Assembly: GCA_036521875.1 (NCBI GenBank)
Contig: DATDGX010000211.1
Coordinates: forward strand, 43,242-107,241
DNA: 64,000 bases
Reading direction: 5' to 3'
Source of the DNA: DATDGX01 sp036521875
Lineage (GTDB): Bacteria > Desulfobacterota > Binatia > Binatales > Binataceae
Positions 8,549 to 16,966 of the stretch are shown here, in pieces (position 1 is the first letter of the stretch; each line of letters starts with the position of its first letter). The position numbers and the translations under genes were made by a program. The notes under the pieces were generated by a model. The model was given only the letters and a program-made list of their open reading frames with translations, did not search any database and was not told where the DNA came from.

Positions 8549-8676
8549 TTCGTCAGTTCTTGGAGATTCCGGTGCGAGAACTCATCCCACATAACCAGAC
8601 CGCAAGCGGTTAACGGAACTTCGAAACCTGGCTTCAAAGAGCCCCGGGCGGCGAAGCCCGGGGCTCTTTCTTTTTT
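8549..8676 (+). ncRNA. Candidate structured leader or small RNA ending in a strong terminator
   Basis: From the predicted start the transcript could form AGTTCT/AGAACT (about 8555-8582), a small ACCG/CGGT hairpin, and then the terminator stem at 8636-8669 followed by CTTTTTT. Its 3' end lies only about 15 bases before the MFS start codon, with no second promoter between. It is therefore either an independent ~128-nt RNA or a transcription-attenuating leader. I do not recognise it as any known riboswitch or RNA family. Confidence 0.4.
8636..8676 (+). terminator. Strong Rho-independent terminator
   Basis: Perfectly complementary 14-base arms AAAGAGCCCCGGGC (8636-8649) and GCCCGGGGCTCTTT (8656-8669) enclose a six-base loop and run directly into CTTTTTT. 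It is one of the two strongest terminators in the window and points rightward, toward the MFS gene. Confidence 0.92.
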
Positions 8677-8691
8677 GGCGCGGAATTTCAG

Positions 8692-10035
8692 ATGAGAACA
8701 GAAGAACAATTGACGGCCACGGATGCGGCGTCGCCGCGTCCCAGCCTTTTTCGCCACTCCGACTTCATGAAGCTGTGGGCCGGCGAGACGGTTTCCGACT
8801 TCGGCTCGAGGATGGGCGATGTCGCGATCAGTTTCGCGGCGGTGATCGCGCTCAAGGCGACGCCGTTCCAGATGGGCCTGCTGGCCGCGGCGCGCATTGT
8901 GCCGGCGCTGCTGTTCGGCTTGTTCGCGGGAGTGTGGGTGGACAAGCTGCGGCGCAGGCCGCTCATGATCGGAGCGGATTTGGGACGCGTCGCACTGTTC
9001 GCGACGATTCCGCTGGCCGCGTATTTCGGTACGTTTCGCATCGCGCATCTTTACGCGGTGATTACCGCGGTCGCGGTGCTCGACATTGTTTTCGACGTCG
9101 CCTATCGCAGCTACCTGCCCTCGCTGGTCAGCCGCGGCGACCTGCTCGACGCGAACAGCAAGCTCACCGGTAGCTCGGCGGTCTCCGAAGTCGCGGGCTT
9201 CGGACTCTCCGGATGGCTGGTGCAGTTGCTCACCGCGCCGTTCGCGATCCTGGTCGATGCGATTTCATTTCTGCCCTCCGCGATCGCGATCGCGGCGATC
9301 AAAACTCCTGAACCCGAACCGGCCCGCGCAGCGCGGCGCGGCATGCTGCACGAAATTGCGATTGGTGCGCGCCACGTGGTCGCCGATCCGTGCCTGCGCG
9401 CGCTCGGAGTGGTGGCGCTAACCGGAGCGACTTCCTACAGCATCTTCAGTGCCGTCTTTATGCTGTTCGTCGTCAATGGACTGGGCTTTCAGCCGGGGGC
9501 GTTGGGCCTCATTTTTGCCGTCGGTGGCGTTGCCTCGCTGTTCGGCGCGATTTTCGCCCAACGCGCGGCGAGCGCTCTGGGAGCGGGGCGCGCGATGAGC
9601 GCGGGTCTGGCGCTGCAGGGCGTAGCACTCCTGTTCATACCGTTGGCGCATGGCGCAGCGCTCGCCGCGGTCACCTTACTGATCGCGCAACAAATCGTCG
9701 GCGACCTGGCCGGCACCATCTACCAAATCAACGCGACCAGCCTCAAGCAGTCGATCACGCCGGAGCATGTGCTCGGCCGCGTGAACGCAAGTCTCGGGTT
9801 CGTCTCGCGCGCCTCGGCCCTGGTGGGTGCCCTCGGAGGAGGACTGCTAGGCAGTGCGATCGGACTGCGGGCGACGCTGGTAATCGGATCCGCGGGCCTG
9901 TTTGTCTCGGCGCTGTTGCTCGCACGTTCGCCGGCCGGATCGTTCGACGTTTCGAGCTTCGAGGATAACGCGCCGGTTCCATCGCCAGTGGCCGATCGCC
10001 CATTGCCAGTTGAAGGAGCAACCGCCAGTGAATGA
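8692..10035 (+). CDS. MFS transporter (MFS_3/EntS-like)
   Basis: A 447-residue major facilitator protein with about 12 hydrophobic segments. Motif-A-like residues are visible after the second helix (Gly-Val-Trp-Val-Asp-Lys-Leu-Arg-Arg-Arg-Pro), and a Leu-Gly-Arg-Val-Asn-Ala-Ser segment in the second half is typical of the MFS_3 (EntS-like exporter) group. It is probably a proton-driven exporter in the inner membrane; the substrate is unknown. The terminator immediately upstream means that expression either needs read-through or starts downstream of it. The last eight bases overlap the next transporter gene, so the pair is translationally coupled. Confidence 0.85.
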   Translation: MRTEEQLTATDAASPRPSLFRHSDFMKLWAGETVSDFGSRMGDVAISFAAVIALKATPFQMGLLAAARIVPALLFGLFAGVWVDKLRRRPLMIGADLGRVALFATIPLAAYFGTFRIAHLYAVITAVAVLDIVFDVAYRSYLPSLVSRGDLLDANSKLTGSSAVSEVAGFGLSGWLVQLLTAPFAILVDAISFLPSAIAIAAIKTPEPEPARAARRGMLHEIAIGARHVVADPCLRALGVVALTGATSYSIFSAVFMLFVVNGLGFQPGALGLIFAVGGVASLFGAIFAQRAASALGAGRAMSAGLALQGVALLFIPLAHGAALAAVTLLIAQQIVGDLAGTIYQINATSLKQSITPEHVLGRVNASLGFVSRASALVGALGGGLLGSAIGLRATLVIGSAGLFVSALLLARSPAGSFDVSSFEDNAPVPSPVADRPLPVEGATASE

Positions 10036-11341
10036 TCGCCGCACAGCAGCGCGCGACGAACCGCCGGTCGCGATCGAGCCGATTAGCGACCCGGCCGGCT
10101 CGCCGCCGCCCGCGTCTATCTCCATCCACCCTATCCGCATCCGCTCGATCACGACGCGCTACTACCTGCTGTGGTTGTTCGGCATGTTCTCGCCCTCGTT
10201 CATCTTTGCAGTCTACCCGCTGTTCCTGCGCTCGCGCGGGCTGAATCAGTTTCAGATAAATGGCGTCGCCGCGGTTTACTTCCTCGTCACGTTTCTGACC
10301 GACGTTCCGACCGGCGCATTCGCCGACGCTCTTGGGCGGCGCACTTCAGTCGTGATCGGTGCGGTGCTGCACGCCGGCGCGTTCCTCCTTTATTTCGTGT
10401 CGCATCATTACTGGCATTTCATCGTGGCGGAGATAACCGACGGCGTCGCGACGACGTTCTGCAATGGTGCGATCGACGCGTGGGCGGTCGACGCCTTGGA
10501 CGAAGCGGGCTTCGAAGGCCCCAAGGATCGCCTGTTCTCGCGCGCGGGCCAGATTTGGCGGGCCGCCGCAATGGTCGGCGCGTTGGTCGGCGCGTACGTG
10601 GCCAAGGTCGACATCGCGGTCCCATTCCTGATGGGTGCGATTGCTAATCTGGTGTTCGGCGCGGTCGCGCTCGCGATGATGGACGGCCATCGGCGGCGCA
10701 CCGCCAACTTCGACGCGCGCACCGTGCTACACGAAATTCGCGAGCGCATGTTCGTCGGCACTCGCGCCGGGTTTGCAAGCCGCCCGGTGCTGCTGATGGC
10801 GACCGCCTCGATGGTCGGTGCGGCGGCGTTGGTGCCGTTCTGGAACGAGTGGCAGGGCTACTTCCTGGCGCACCTCGGAATGGGTATCGAGGTGGTGGGA
10901 TGGCTGTTCTGCCTGTTCACGATCGCGCAGATGGCAGGCTCGGAAGTTGTCGTCCGCATGTCATGGGCGTGGCGGCGGCGCGCTGCCTTCATGGCCGCGG
11001 CAACCGCAATCAGCAGCATCGCATTCATCGTGGCGGGAATCGCCGGCGCGCTGCCGGTGGTCGCGTTCGCGGCGTTCATGGTTTACAACGCGTGCGGCGG
11101 CGCCACCAACCCGGTCTTGCAGAGCTGGTTCAACGAACAGATCGACGGCGATCATCGCGCGACGCTGCTTTCGTTCCAGACCACGTTCGCGACTTTCGGC
11201 GCGTCGGCGGGATTGCCGGTGCAGGGTCGCCTGGTGGATTCGTATGGAGTCGGAGTCGCGTGGCAGGCTGCGGGTGTGCTCGCGATGCTGCAGGTGCCGT
11301 GTTACCTGGCGTTGCGCAAGAAAAAGGCCGACGCGGATTAG
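10028..11341 (+). CDS. MFS transporter, second of a coupled pair
   Basis: A 437-residue membrane protein with about 12 hydrophobic helices. Asp-Val-Pro-Thr-Gly-Ala-Phe-Ala-Asp-Ala-Leu-Gly-Arg-Arg is a clear motif A between helices 2 and 3. The start is taken as GTG at 10028 because AAGGAG lies nine bases upstream and the N-terminal helix begins about 40 residues later. It overlaps the preceding stop by eight bases. The cytoplasmic N-terminus is Pro/Ala-rich. Two different MFS proteins in one coupled unit could act as separate exporters or as a pair; homologues of this branch are mostly unassigned. Confidence 0.82.
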   Translation: MNDRRTAARDEPPVAIEPISDPAGSPPPASISIHPIRIRSITTRYYLLWLFGMFSPSFIFAVYPLFLRSRGLNQFQINGVAAVYFLVTFLTDVPTGAFADALGRRTSVVIGAVLHAGAFLLYFVSHHYWHFIVAEITDGVATTFCNGAIDAWAVDALDEAGFEGPKDRLFSRAGQIWRAAAMVGALVGAYVAKVDIAVPFLMGAIANLVFGAVALAMMDGHRRRTANFDARTVLHEIRERMFVGTRAGFASRPVLLMATASMVGAAALVPFWNEWQGYFLAHLGMGIEVVGWLFCLFTIAQMAGSEVVVRMSWAWRRRAAFMAAATAISSIAFIVAGIAGALPVVAFAAFMVYNACGGATNPVLQSWFNEQIDGDHRATLLSFQTTFATFGASAGLPVQGRLVDSYGVGVAWQAAGVLAMLQVPCYLALRKKKADAD

Positions 11342-11446
11342 AACCGCGAAAGGCGTTGCGGCGAATTGAACCGCCGGCCATACGTATCCCGGGTTTTCTT
11401 CCGATGATATTTTCATAACGGCGCCGAAACCGGCCTCTCCACACAG

Positions 11447-12466
11447 ATGCGACTTTCCGAGCTCGATTACGAACTCCCTGAGGAGCTTATCGCGCAGCAT
11501 CCGCTCGAGCGCCGCGACGAAGCGCGGATGCTGGTCGTCGACCGCAAGTCCCGAACTTTCGAGAGCTCGCGATTTTACAAACTCCCGCGCCATCTGAAGG
11601 ACGGCGACTTGGTCGTCCTCAATGACACCCGCGTGCTCCCGGCGCGGCTGTTCGCGAGGAAAGAGTCGGGCGGACGGGTCGAGCTACTGCTGGTGCGCCC
11701 CGCCGAGCATCCGCCGGGCGCGTGGCTCACGCTGATGCGCGCGCATCGCCCGCTCAAGGACGGCACGCGCTTGTTGCTCGACGACGGCCGTGCACTTCGA
11801 ATCGTCAGCTACGCGCGCTACGGCCGCCCGATCGTCATCGGCGAAGATTCGGTTTCCATCGACGACATTTTGAAGAGCCGCGGCACGCTGGCGCTGCCTC
11901 ATTACATACATCGCGAGGTCGACTCTGCGGATTTCGCCGACTACCAGACCGTCTACGCCTCTCATCCGGGCGCGATCGCGGCGCCGACCGCCGGACTTCA
12001 TTTCACGGACGAAGTGTTCAAGGAGTTGGCGGCGGCGGGAGTTCGAACCGCGATGGTGACGCTGCATATCGGCCCCGGCACATTTGCCCCAGTGCGCGAG
12101 CCCACGGTGGAGGGGCACACGATGGAAGCGGAGTGGTTCACGATTCCGCCCGCGGCGCTCGAGGCGCTCGAGCATAGGCGACGAATCGGCGGACGCGTGA
12201 TCGCGGTTGGCACGTCGAGCACGCGAGCGCTTGAGTCATACGCGATAACCCGCGATGCCGAGGGTTTCACCGGCCTCTTCATTTACCCCGGCTTTCGCTT
12301 CAAGCTGGTGGACGCGATGATCACGAACTTTCACATGCCGCGGACAACCGTGCTGGCGCTGGTGATGGCGCTCGGGGGGCGTGATCTGATTCTCGCGGCA
12401 TATCGCGAAGCAATTCGACATCGCTACCGATTTTTAAGCTACGGCGATGCGATGCTGATCGTTTGA
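11447..12466 (+). CDS. queA: S-adenosylmethionine:tRNA ribosyltransferase-isomerase
   Basis: QueA transfers the ribose part of SAM to preQ1 in tRNA, forming epoxyqueuosine. The 339-residue protein has the family hallmarks: N-terminal Asp-Tyr-Glu-Leu-Pro-Glu-Glu-Leu-Ile-Ala-Gln, the Leu-Asn-Asp-Thr-Arg-Val-Leu-Pro-Ala-Arg-Leu block, Ala-Ala-Pro-Thr-Ala-Gly-Leu-His-Phe, and Thr-Leu-His-Ile-Gly-Pro-Gly-Thr-Phe. Length is normal. It is followed after four bases by tgt, the enzyme acting one step earlier, as in many bacteria. I looked for a preQ1 riboswitch in the 105-base leader and did not find one. Confidence 0.97.
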   Translation: MRLSELDYELPEELIAQHPLERRDEARMLVVDRKSRTFESSRFYKLPRHLKDGDLVVLNDTRVLPARLFARKESGGRVELLLVRPAEHPPGAWLTLMRAHRPLKDGTRLLLDDGRALRIVSYARYGRPIVIGEDSVSIDDILKSRGTLALPHYIHREVDSADFADYQTVYASHPGAIAAPTAGLHFTDEVFKELAAAGVRTAMVTLHIGPGTFAPVREPTVEGHTMEAEWFTIPPAALEALEHRRRIGGRVIAVGTSSTRALESYAITRDAEGFTGLFIYPGFRFKLVDAMITNFHMPRTTVLALVMALGGRDLILAAYREAIRHRYRFLSYGDAMLIV

Positions 12467-12470
12467 TGGC

Positions 12471-13595
12471 GTGATGGCGGCGCCGATCGAATTTACCGTG
12501 ACCGCCCGCGATGGCGATGCTCGTGTCGGCCGTCTGGCGACCGCGCACGGCGAAGTCGCGACGCCGGCCTTCATGCCGGTGGGTACGCGCGCAGCCGTCA
12601 AGGCAATGGCGCCCGACGAGTTGTGGGCGATGGGATACAGGCTGGTGCTCGCCAACGCGTACCATCTCGCGGTCCGCCCCGGCGCAGAGCTGGTGCGCGA
12701 GATGGGGGGAGTCGGCCGCTTCATGGCGTTCCCCGGCGCGATTCTCACCGACTCCGGCGGCTTCCAGGCGATGAGCCTCGCGAAAATCAATTCGGTGAAC
12801 GAGGAAGGAATCCGCTTCCGGTCGCATCTGGATGGCGCACCAATCGCGCTGTCACCCGAGGGCGCGGTGGAAATCCAGGAGGCGCTGGGCGCGGATATAA
12901 TGATGGTGCTCGACGAGTGCACCGAGTATCCCGCCGAGCGTGCGCGCGCGCTCACCTCACTCGAGATGACCGCGCGATGGGCCGCACGCGGACTCGCGGC
13001 GCGCCGCAGCACCACCCAGGCACTGTTCGGAATAGCGCAGGGGAGCGTGTATGCGGATTTGCGCAAGACCAGCGCGGCGCAAATCACCGCGCTCGAATTC
13101 GACGGATACGCAGCGGGCGGACTCTCGGTCGGAGAGCCGAAGGAGGCGATGCTGGAGATGGCGGCGCTGACCGCGTCGATGCTGCCCGCGGCGCGGCCGC
13201 GCTACCTGATGGGCGTCGGCACGCCGGAGGACCTGGTCGCCGCGATCGCGATGGGTTACGACATGTTCGATTGCGTGCTGCCGACGCGCAATGCCCGCAA
13301 CGGCGGCGCCTTCACCAGCCAGGGGCGCATCGCGATCAAGCGCGCGACGTTCGCCCGCGACCAGGGGCCGCTCGATCCGCGCTGCGATTGCCGCTCCTGC
13401 CGGACCTTCAGCCGCGCGTACCTCCGTCATCTATATATGTCCGGCGAGATACTCGCGGCGCGAGCGCTCACGGAGCATAATCTTTATTTCTATGCGCGCT
13501 TGATGCGCGAGGCGCGAGTTGCTATCGAATCTCGCACTTTCGCCGCGTATGCCAAAACGGTTGCGGACCAGGCGGAAAACGGCCGCGCGATCTGA
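12471..13595 (+). CDS. tgt: tRNA-guanine transglycosylase
   Basis: Tgt exchanges guanine 34 of GUN-anticodon tRNAs for preQ1. The 374-residue protein shows Thr-Pro-Ala-Phe-Met-Pro-Val-Gly-Thr, the catalytic-region Leu-Thr-Asp-Ser-Gly-Gly-Phe-Gln (first Asp), Met-Val-Leu-Asp-Glu-Cys, Tyr-Leu-Met-Gly-Val-Gly-Thr-Pro-Glu-Asp, and Asp-Cys-Val-Leu-Pro-Thr-Arg. The zinc site Cys-Asp-Cys-Arg-Ser-Cys plus a downstream His is intact. Translation may begin at GTG 12471 or the next codon, ATG 12474. It lies in the order queA-tgt-yajC-secD, a common arrangement. Confidence 0.97.
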   Translation: MMAAPIEFTVTARDGDARVGRLATAHGEVATPAFMPVGTRAAVKAMAPDELWAMGYRLVLANAYHLAVRPGAELVREMGGVGRFMAFPGAILTDSGGFQAMSLAKINSVNEEGIRFRSHLDGAPIALSPEGAVEIQEALGADIMMVLDECTEYPAERARALTSLEMTARWAARGLAARRSTTQALFGIAQGSVYADLRKTSAAQITALEFDGYAAGGLSVGEPKEAMLEMAALTASMLPAARPRYLMGVGTPEDLVAAIAMGYDMFDCVLPTRNARNGGAFTSQGRIAIKRATFARDQGPLDPRCDCRSCRTFSRAYLRHLYMSGEILAARALTEHNLYFYARLMREARVAIESRTFAAYAKTVADQAENGRAI

Positions 13596-13646
13596 CCAGA
13601 AGGTCCGACGTGACAATGCGGGATTGATGACGCAGGATAACGATTA

Positions 13647-14000
13647 ATGTTTTTCGAAGGAATTGCATGGGCGCAGGCGGCCGCCGGATCGCAGGCCGGA
13701 GGCGAGCAGGTCATCTATACGACGGTCGTACCGCTCGCACTGCTGTTCGGAATCTTCTATTTTCTCTTGATCCGGCCGCAGACCAAGAAGGCCAGCGAAC
13801 ATTCCAAAATGCTGCGCGAGTTGAAGCGCAACGACGAAGTGGTGACCACCGGCGGGATCGTGGGCAAGATAACCGAGATCGGCGATCGGCTGGTGACGGT
13901 CGAAATTGCGCCCAACGTGCGGGTGCGCGTGGAGCGTCCGCAAATCGCCTCGATCTCATCGTACGGCAAGACGACCGCGAAGAAAGACAAAGGGGACTAG
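13647..14000 (+). CDS. yajC: Preprotein translocase subunit YajC
   Basis: YajC is a small inner-membrane partner of SecDF. The 117-residue protein has one transmembrane helix (about residues 28-48) ending in Phe-Leu-Leu-Ile-Arg-Pro-Gln. The family signature follows: His-Ser-Lys-Met-Leu-Arg-Glu-Leu-Lys, Asp-Glu-Val-Val-Thr-Thr-Gly-Gly-Ile-Val-Gly, and Val-Glu-Ile-Ala-Pro-Asn-Val-Arg-Val-Arg-Val. The C-terminus is a short lysine-rich tail. It lies between tgt and secD, as expected. Confidence 0.95.
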   Translation: MFFEGIAWAQAAAGSQAGGEQVIYTTVVPLALLFGIFYFLLIRPQTKKASEHSKMLRELKRNDEVVTTGGIVGKITEIGDRLVTVEIAPNVRVRVERPQIASISSYGKTTAKKDKGD

Positions 14001-14048
14001 AGAGTGGTTAGCGATTTTATCGCCGTGAGGCCGGGTGCCGGAGAATAA

Positions 14049-15704
14049 GTGGAAACTCAAAGTTACGGACCGATTCTGATCCTGCTCGCGCTCGCGGTCG
14101 CGTTTCTGTACGTGCATTTCACCGGCGGCAGCGGCCTGACGCGCATCTACCTCGCCGGCGCGCTGGTCGTGGTGGCGATGATAATCATGGTCCCGAGCTT
14201 CAACGACGATCTTCCCGACTGGTGGAAAAGCACGCTCGGCGCCACGAAGATCGCGCTCGGCCTCGACCTGCAGGGCGGGACTCATCTGCTCTTGGGCGTC
14301 AAGCTCGACGAGGCGGTCAAGACGCAGCTCAAGCGCAGCGGCGACGATATCAAGCGCGAGCTCAAGAACAACAAGCTCGACTTCGACGACGTCTCGCAGG
14401 ATGCCTCGGGCGCGCTGGTCGTGAAGCTCAAGAGCAGCGATGAGCGCACGCCGTTCCTCGACCTGGTGCAGAAGTCGTTCCCGGAGCTCGCGATCTCGAC
14501 GATGTCCTCCAACGCCGGCCCCGCCTACAGCCTGATTTTCAAGCCGCGCGACTTGAACACCATCCGCAGCAACGCGATGGATCAGGCGCTAGAGACGATT
14601 CGCAATCGTATCGACCAGCTCGGGGTGCGCGAAACCACGGTGGTGAAGGAGGGCGAAAGCGAAATCCTGATCCAGCTTCCGGGCATCCAGGATCCGGAGC
14701 GCGCCAAGGAGCTGATCGGCAAGACCGCAGTACTCGAGTTCAAATTGATCGACGATAGCCATAGCGTCGCCGACGCCGAGAAGGACGGTCCGCCGCCGGG
14801 CGACGAGATTCTCTACGGCCCGGTCGATCGCGGAGGCAAGACGCCGTACCTGGTCGAGTCGCCAGTGTTGCTGACCGGCGACACGGTGACCGATGCGCGC
14901 GTGCGTCCCGGCGGCCGGCTCGAGGGCCCGTACGTGTCGGTCGAGCTCGACTCGCGCGGCGCGGAGATTTTCGACACGGTCACCGCGGAGAACGTGGGCC
15001 GCAAGCTCGCGATCATTCTCGACAAGACGGTCTACTCGGACCCCGTCATCAGGGAGCGGATACCGGGAGGGCACGTGCAGATCTCGGGCCGCTTCTCGCT
15101 CGACGAGGCGCACGATCTTGCGATCGTGCTGCGCTCAGGATCGTTGCCGGCGCCAGTCGAGATCGAAGAGGAGCGCACGGTTGGTCCGTCTCTCGGACGC
15201 GACTCGATTCGCCAGGGCGAAATCTCATTCGTGATCGGCGCGGTGATGGTGCTGGTTTTCATGCCGGTCTACTACAGCCGCGCGGGAATTCTCGCCGACT
15301 TCGGCTTGTCGCTCAACATCTTGCTGCTGATCTGCGTGATGGCAGCGATGGGGGCAACGCTCACGCTGCCCGGTATAGCGGGAATCGTGCTGACGCTCGG
15401 AATGTCGGTCGACGCGAACGTGCTGGTGAACGAGCGGATGCGCGAGGAGCTGCGTGACGGCAAGTCGACGCGCGAGGCGGTGAAGCTCGGCTACCAGCGC
15501 GCGTGGTCGGCGATCCGCGACTCCAACATCTCGACCTTTGTCGCGGGGCTGATCCTGTTTCAGTTCGGAACCGGACCGGTGAAGGGGTTCGCGGTGACGC
15601 TGATGGTCGGAGTGCTGACAGGACTGTTCTCGTGTATAGTCGTCACGCGGGCATGGTATGACTATTTGATCTCGGCCCGGCGGCTGAACACGATAAGCGT
15701 CTAA
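14049..15704 (+). CDS. secD: Protein translocase subunit SecD
   Basis: SecD uses the proton gradient to help finish protein export. The 551-residue protein has the Gly-Leu-Asp-Leu-Gln-Gly-Gly-Thr-His-Leu motif near residues 73-82, the periplasmic P1 domain with Ile-Arg-Asn-Arg-Ile-Asp-Gln-Leu-Gly-Val, and the five C-terminal helices with Gly-Met-Ser-Val-Asp-Ala-Asn-Val-Leu-Val-Asn-Glu-Arg. Translation starts at GTG 14049 after GGAG. The N-terminus has two hydrophobic segments (about residues 7-27 and 33-51) before the LDLQGG motif where one is usual. No secF follows within this window, although secF normally comes next or is fused. Confidence 0.96.
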   Translation: METQSYGPILILLALAVAFLYVHFTGGSGLTRIYLAGALVVVAMIIMVPSFNDDLPDWWKSTLGATKIALGLDLQGGTHLLLGVKLDEAVKTQLKRSGDDIKRELKNNKLDFDDVSQDASGALVVKLKSSDERTPFLDLVQKSFPELAISTMSSNAGPAYSLIFKPRDLNTIRSNAMDQALETIRNRIDQLGVRETTVVKEGESEILIQLPGIQDPERAKELIGKTAVLEFKLIDDSHSVADAEKDGPPPGDEILYGPVDRGGKTPYLVESPVLLTGDTVTDARVRPGGRLEGPYVSVELDSRGAEIFDTVTAENVGRKLAIILDKTVYSDPVIRERIPGGHVQISGRFSLDEAHDLAIVLRSGSLPAPVEIEEERTVGPSLGRDSIRQGEISFVIGAVMVLVFMPVYYSRAGILADFGLSLNILLLICVMAAMGATLTLPGIAGIVLTLGMSVDANVLVNERMREELRDGKSTREAVKLGYQRAWSAIRDSNISTFVAGLILFQFGTGPVKGFAVTLMVGVLTGLFSCIVVTRAWYDYLISARRLNTISV

Positions 15705-15765
15705 AGCGCGTTATAGCTCGGGATTGGCACGTTCTTGGGATTCCTGATCTGACCGGTCCGTACTC

Positions 15766-15824
15766 GAGGGCGTTGAGGTCCGTCGAGGTCGCTTGAGGCT
15801 ATCGAGGTCTATTGAGGCGTGAGG
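15766..15824 (+). repeat. Short GAGG array with about 10-bp spacing
   Basis: GAGG occurs at 15766, 15775, 15785, 15795, 15804, 15814 and 15821, nearly once per helical turn, each usually preceded by TC or TT. It lies in the 275-base gap after secD where secF would be expected. The rest of the gap holds no coding frame that I can support. Confidence 0.75.
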
Positions 15825-15903
15825 TAGGGGCCGGAATCGGCTCGGGCCGGGAGGGCGAATATACCGTGCTGGCGCGCCTGTTAAACGGTTCCCAGGAGAA
15901 AAC

Positions 15904-15933
15904 TTGACATTAGAGATTCGACCGTACTACAAA
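15904..15933 (+). promoter_or_regulatory. Likely sigma-70 promoter of the small HTH gene
   Basis: A perfect TTGACA (15904-15909) is followed after 18 bases by TACAAA (15928-15933); TACTAC at 15-base spacing is an alternative. The start codon of the HTH gene is about 45 bases further on. Confidence 0.6.
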
Positions 15934-15979
15934 AGCCCGTTCCAGACCGAACCCGAAGGGGGCGTCTTGTTGGACTCGG

Positions 15980-16174
15980 ATGGCCGATAAAGACGACATA
16001 CTACTCAACTCGCGAGAAGTGGCGTTCCTGCTCGATCTGAGTCCGGACACCGTCAACGAATTTGCGCGCCGCAATATCATCCCCGCCTTCAAGAAGGGGC
16101 GGCAGTGGCGCTTCCGCAAACGCGATATCACCTCGGTGAAGCGCCAGCTCCGGGGAGTCAACGCCGCGGCGTAG
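15980..16174 (+). CDS. Small helix-turn-helix (excisionase/MerR-like) DNA-binding protein
   Basis: A 64-residue protein consisting of a single winged-helix domain of the excisionase/BldC type. Residues 10-28 (Ser-Arg-Glu-Val-Ala-Phe-Leu-Leu-Asp-Leu-Ser-Pro-Asp-Thr-Val) form the HTH, and Pro-Ala-Phe-Lys-Lys-Gly-Arg-Gln-Trp-Arg-Phe the wing, followed by Arg-Lys-Arg-Asp-Ile. Such proteins act as small transcription or recombination-directionality factors. No integrase or phage gene is adjacent, so a chromosomal regulatory role is more likely. It has its own promoter-like site and is transcribed ahead of a methyltransferase gene. Confidence 0.8.
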   Translation: MADKDDILLNSREVAFLLDLSPDTVNEFARRNIIPAFKKGRQWRFRKRDITSVKRQLRGVNAAA

Positions 16175-16264
16175 GCGCTGGTAGTGGCGGGGTAGGTTCA
16201 GCGGTTATCATTTCTCACTCACCGCCCGCATTTTTCTAGATAGTAATTTTGGGAGATCGTACCG

Positions 16265-16882
16265 ATGGCTGAGCCTCACGAGAGCCGTGTCTATTCCGAC
16301 TTCGCGCGTTTCTACGACTCGGTTTTCGGGCGCGTATTCGTCGACCACGAGCACGAAGTTATCGAGTCACTGAACTTCCGTCCGAGCCAGCGAGTGCTCG
16401 AGGTTGGCGTCGGCACCGGCATCTCGCTCGACGCGTATCCGCCCTACGTCCGCGTGGTCGGGATCGATCCGTCGACCGACATGCTCGCGCAGGCGGTGAA
16501 AAAGGTTCGCGAGAACGAATTGGGCCACGTCGATCTCAAGCAAGGCGACGCGCTCAACCTCGACTTTCCCGACGCGAGTTTCGACGACGTCCTTACCTTT
16601 CACGTGATGACGGTGGTGCCGGACCCAGCGCGCATGATGTCCGAGATGATGCGGGTGTGTAAGCCGGGCGGGCGGATCGTGATCGTCACGCATTTCGCCA
16701 GCGCCAATCCGCTGCTGTACTTTTTCAATTCGATCATCAACCCGGGCACCAAGCTGCTCGGATGGACCACGCGGCTGCGCGCGCGCGATGTCCTGCGTGG
16801 TCAGCGCATCACGCTGGAGCGTCACGAGCGCGTCTCGGCGCTGTCGTTTCATACCGTCATCGTCGCGCGCAAAGACGGGTAG
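16265..16882 (+). CDS. SAM-dependent methyltransferase, similar to phospholipid N-methyltransferases
   Basis: A 205-residue class I methyltransferase. Motif I is Val-Leu-Glu-Val-Gly-Val-Gly-Thr-Gly (about residues 44-52), with the acidic residue of motif II in Val-Gly-Ile-Asp-Pro-Ser, the post-motif-III region Asp-Asp-Val-Leu-Thr-Phe-His, and Lys-Pro-Gly-Gly-Arg-Ile. The N-terminal Val-Tyr-Ser-Asp-Phe-Ala-Arg-Phe-Tyr-Asp is shared with PmtA-type phosphatidylethanolamine N-methyltransferases, so lipid methylation is plausible. This assignment rests on overall resemblance only; ubiquinone-type or small-molecule substrates remain possible. Confidence 0.75.
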   Translation: MAEPHESRVYSDFARFYDSVFGRVFVDHEHEVIESLNFRPSQRVLEVGVGTGISLDAYPPYVRVVGIDPSTDMLAQAVKKVRENELGHVDLKQGDALNLDFPDASFDDVLTFHVMTVVPDPARMMSEMMRVCKPGGRIVIVTHFASANPLLYFFNSIINPGTKLLGWTTRLRARDVLRGQRITLERHERVSALSFHTVIVARKDG

Positions 16883-16937
16883 CGCGCCCCGCGCCCGCCG
16901 CGAGTTCGGCGCGCGGCGCGATTGCAATCACATTACA

Positions 16938-16966
16938 TTGACACCCTAACCGGCGTTCGATAGGTG
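16938..16966 (+). promoter_or_regulatory. Possible promoter before the small membrane protein gene
   Basis: A perfect TTGACA (16938-16943) is followed after 17 bases by a poor -10 (TAGGTG). If it is used, transcription would start near 16972, which would favour the GTG at 16997 as start of the next gene. Confidence 0.3.

Noticed and set aside
8549..8635. tRNA-like TTCGAAACC stretch in the leader
   Set aside because: No cloverleaf can be closed around it: there is no matching acceptor stem and no anticodon arm of the right spacing.
11342..11446. Possible preQ1 riboswitch before queA
   Set aside because: The short pseudoknot pattern (C-rich stem followed by an A-rich tail) is absent; only an ordinary leader is visible.
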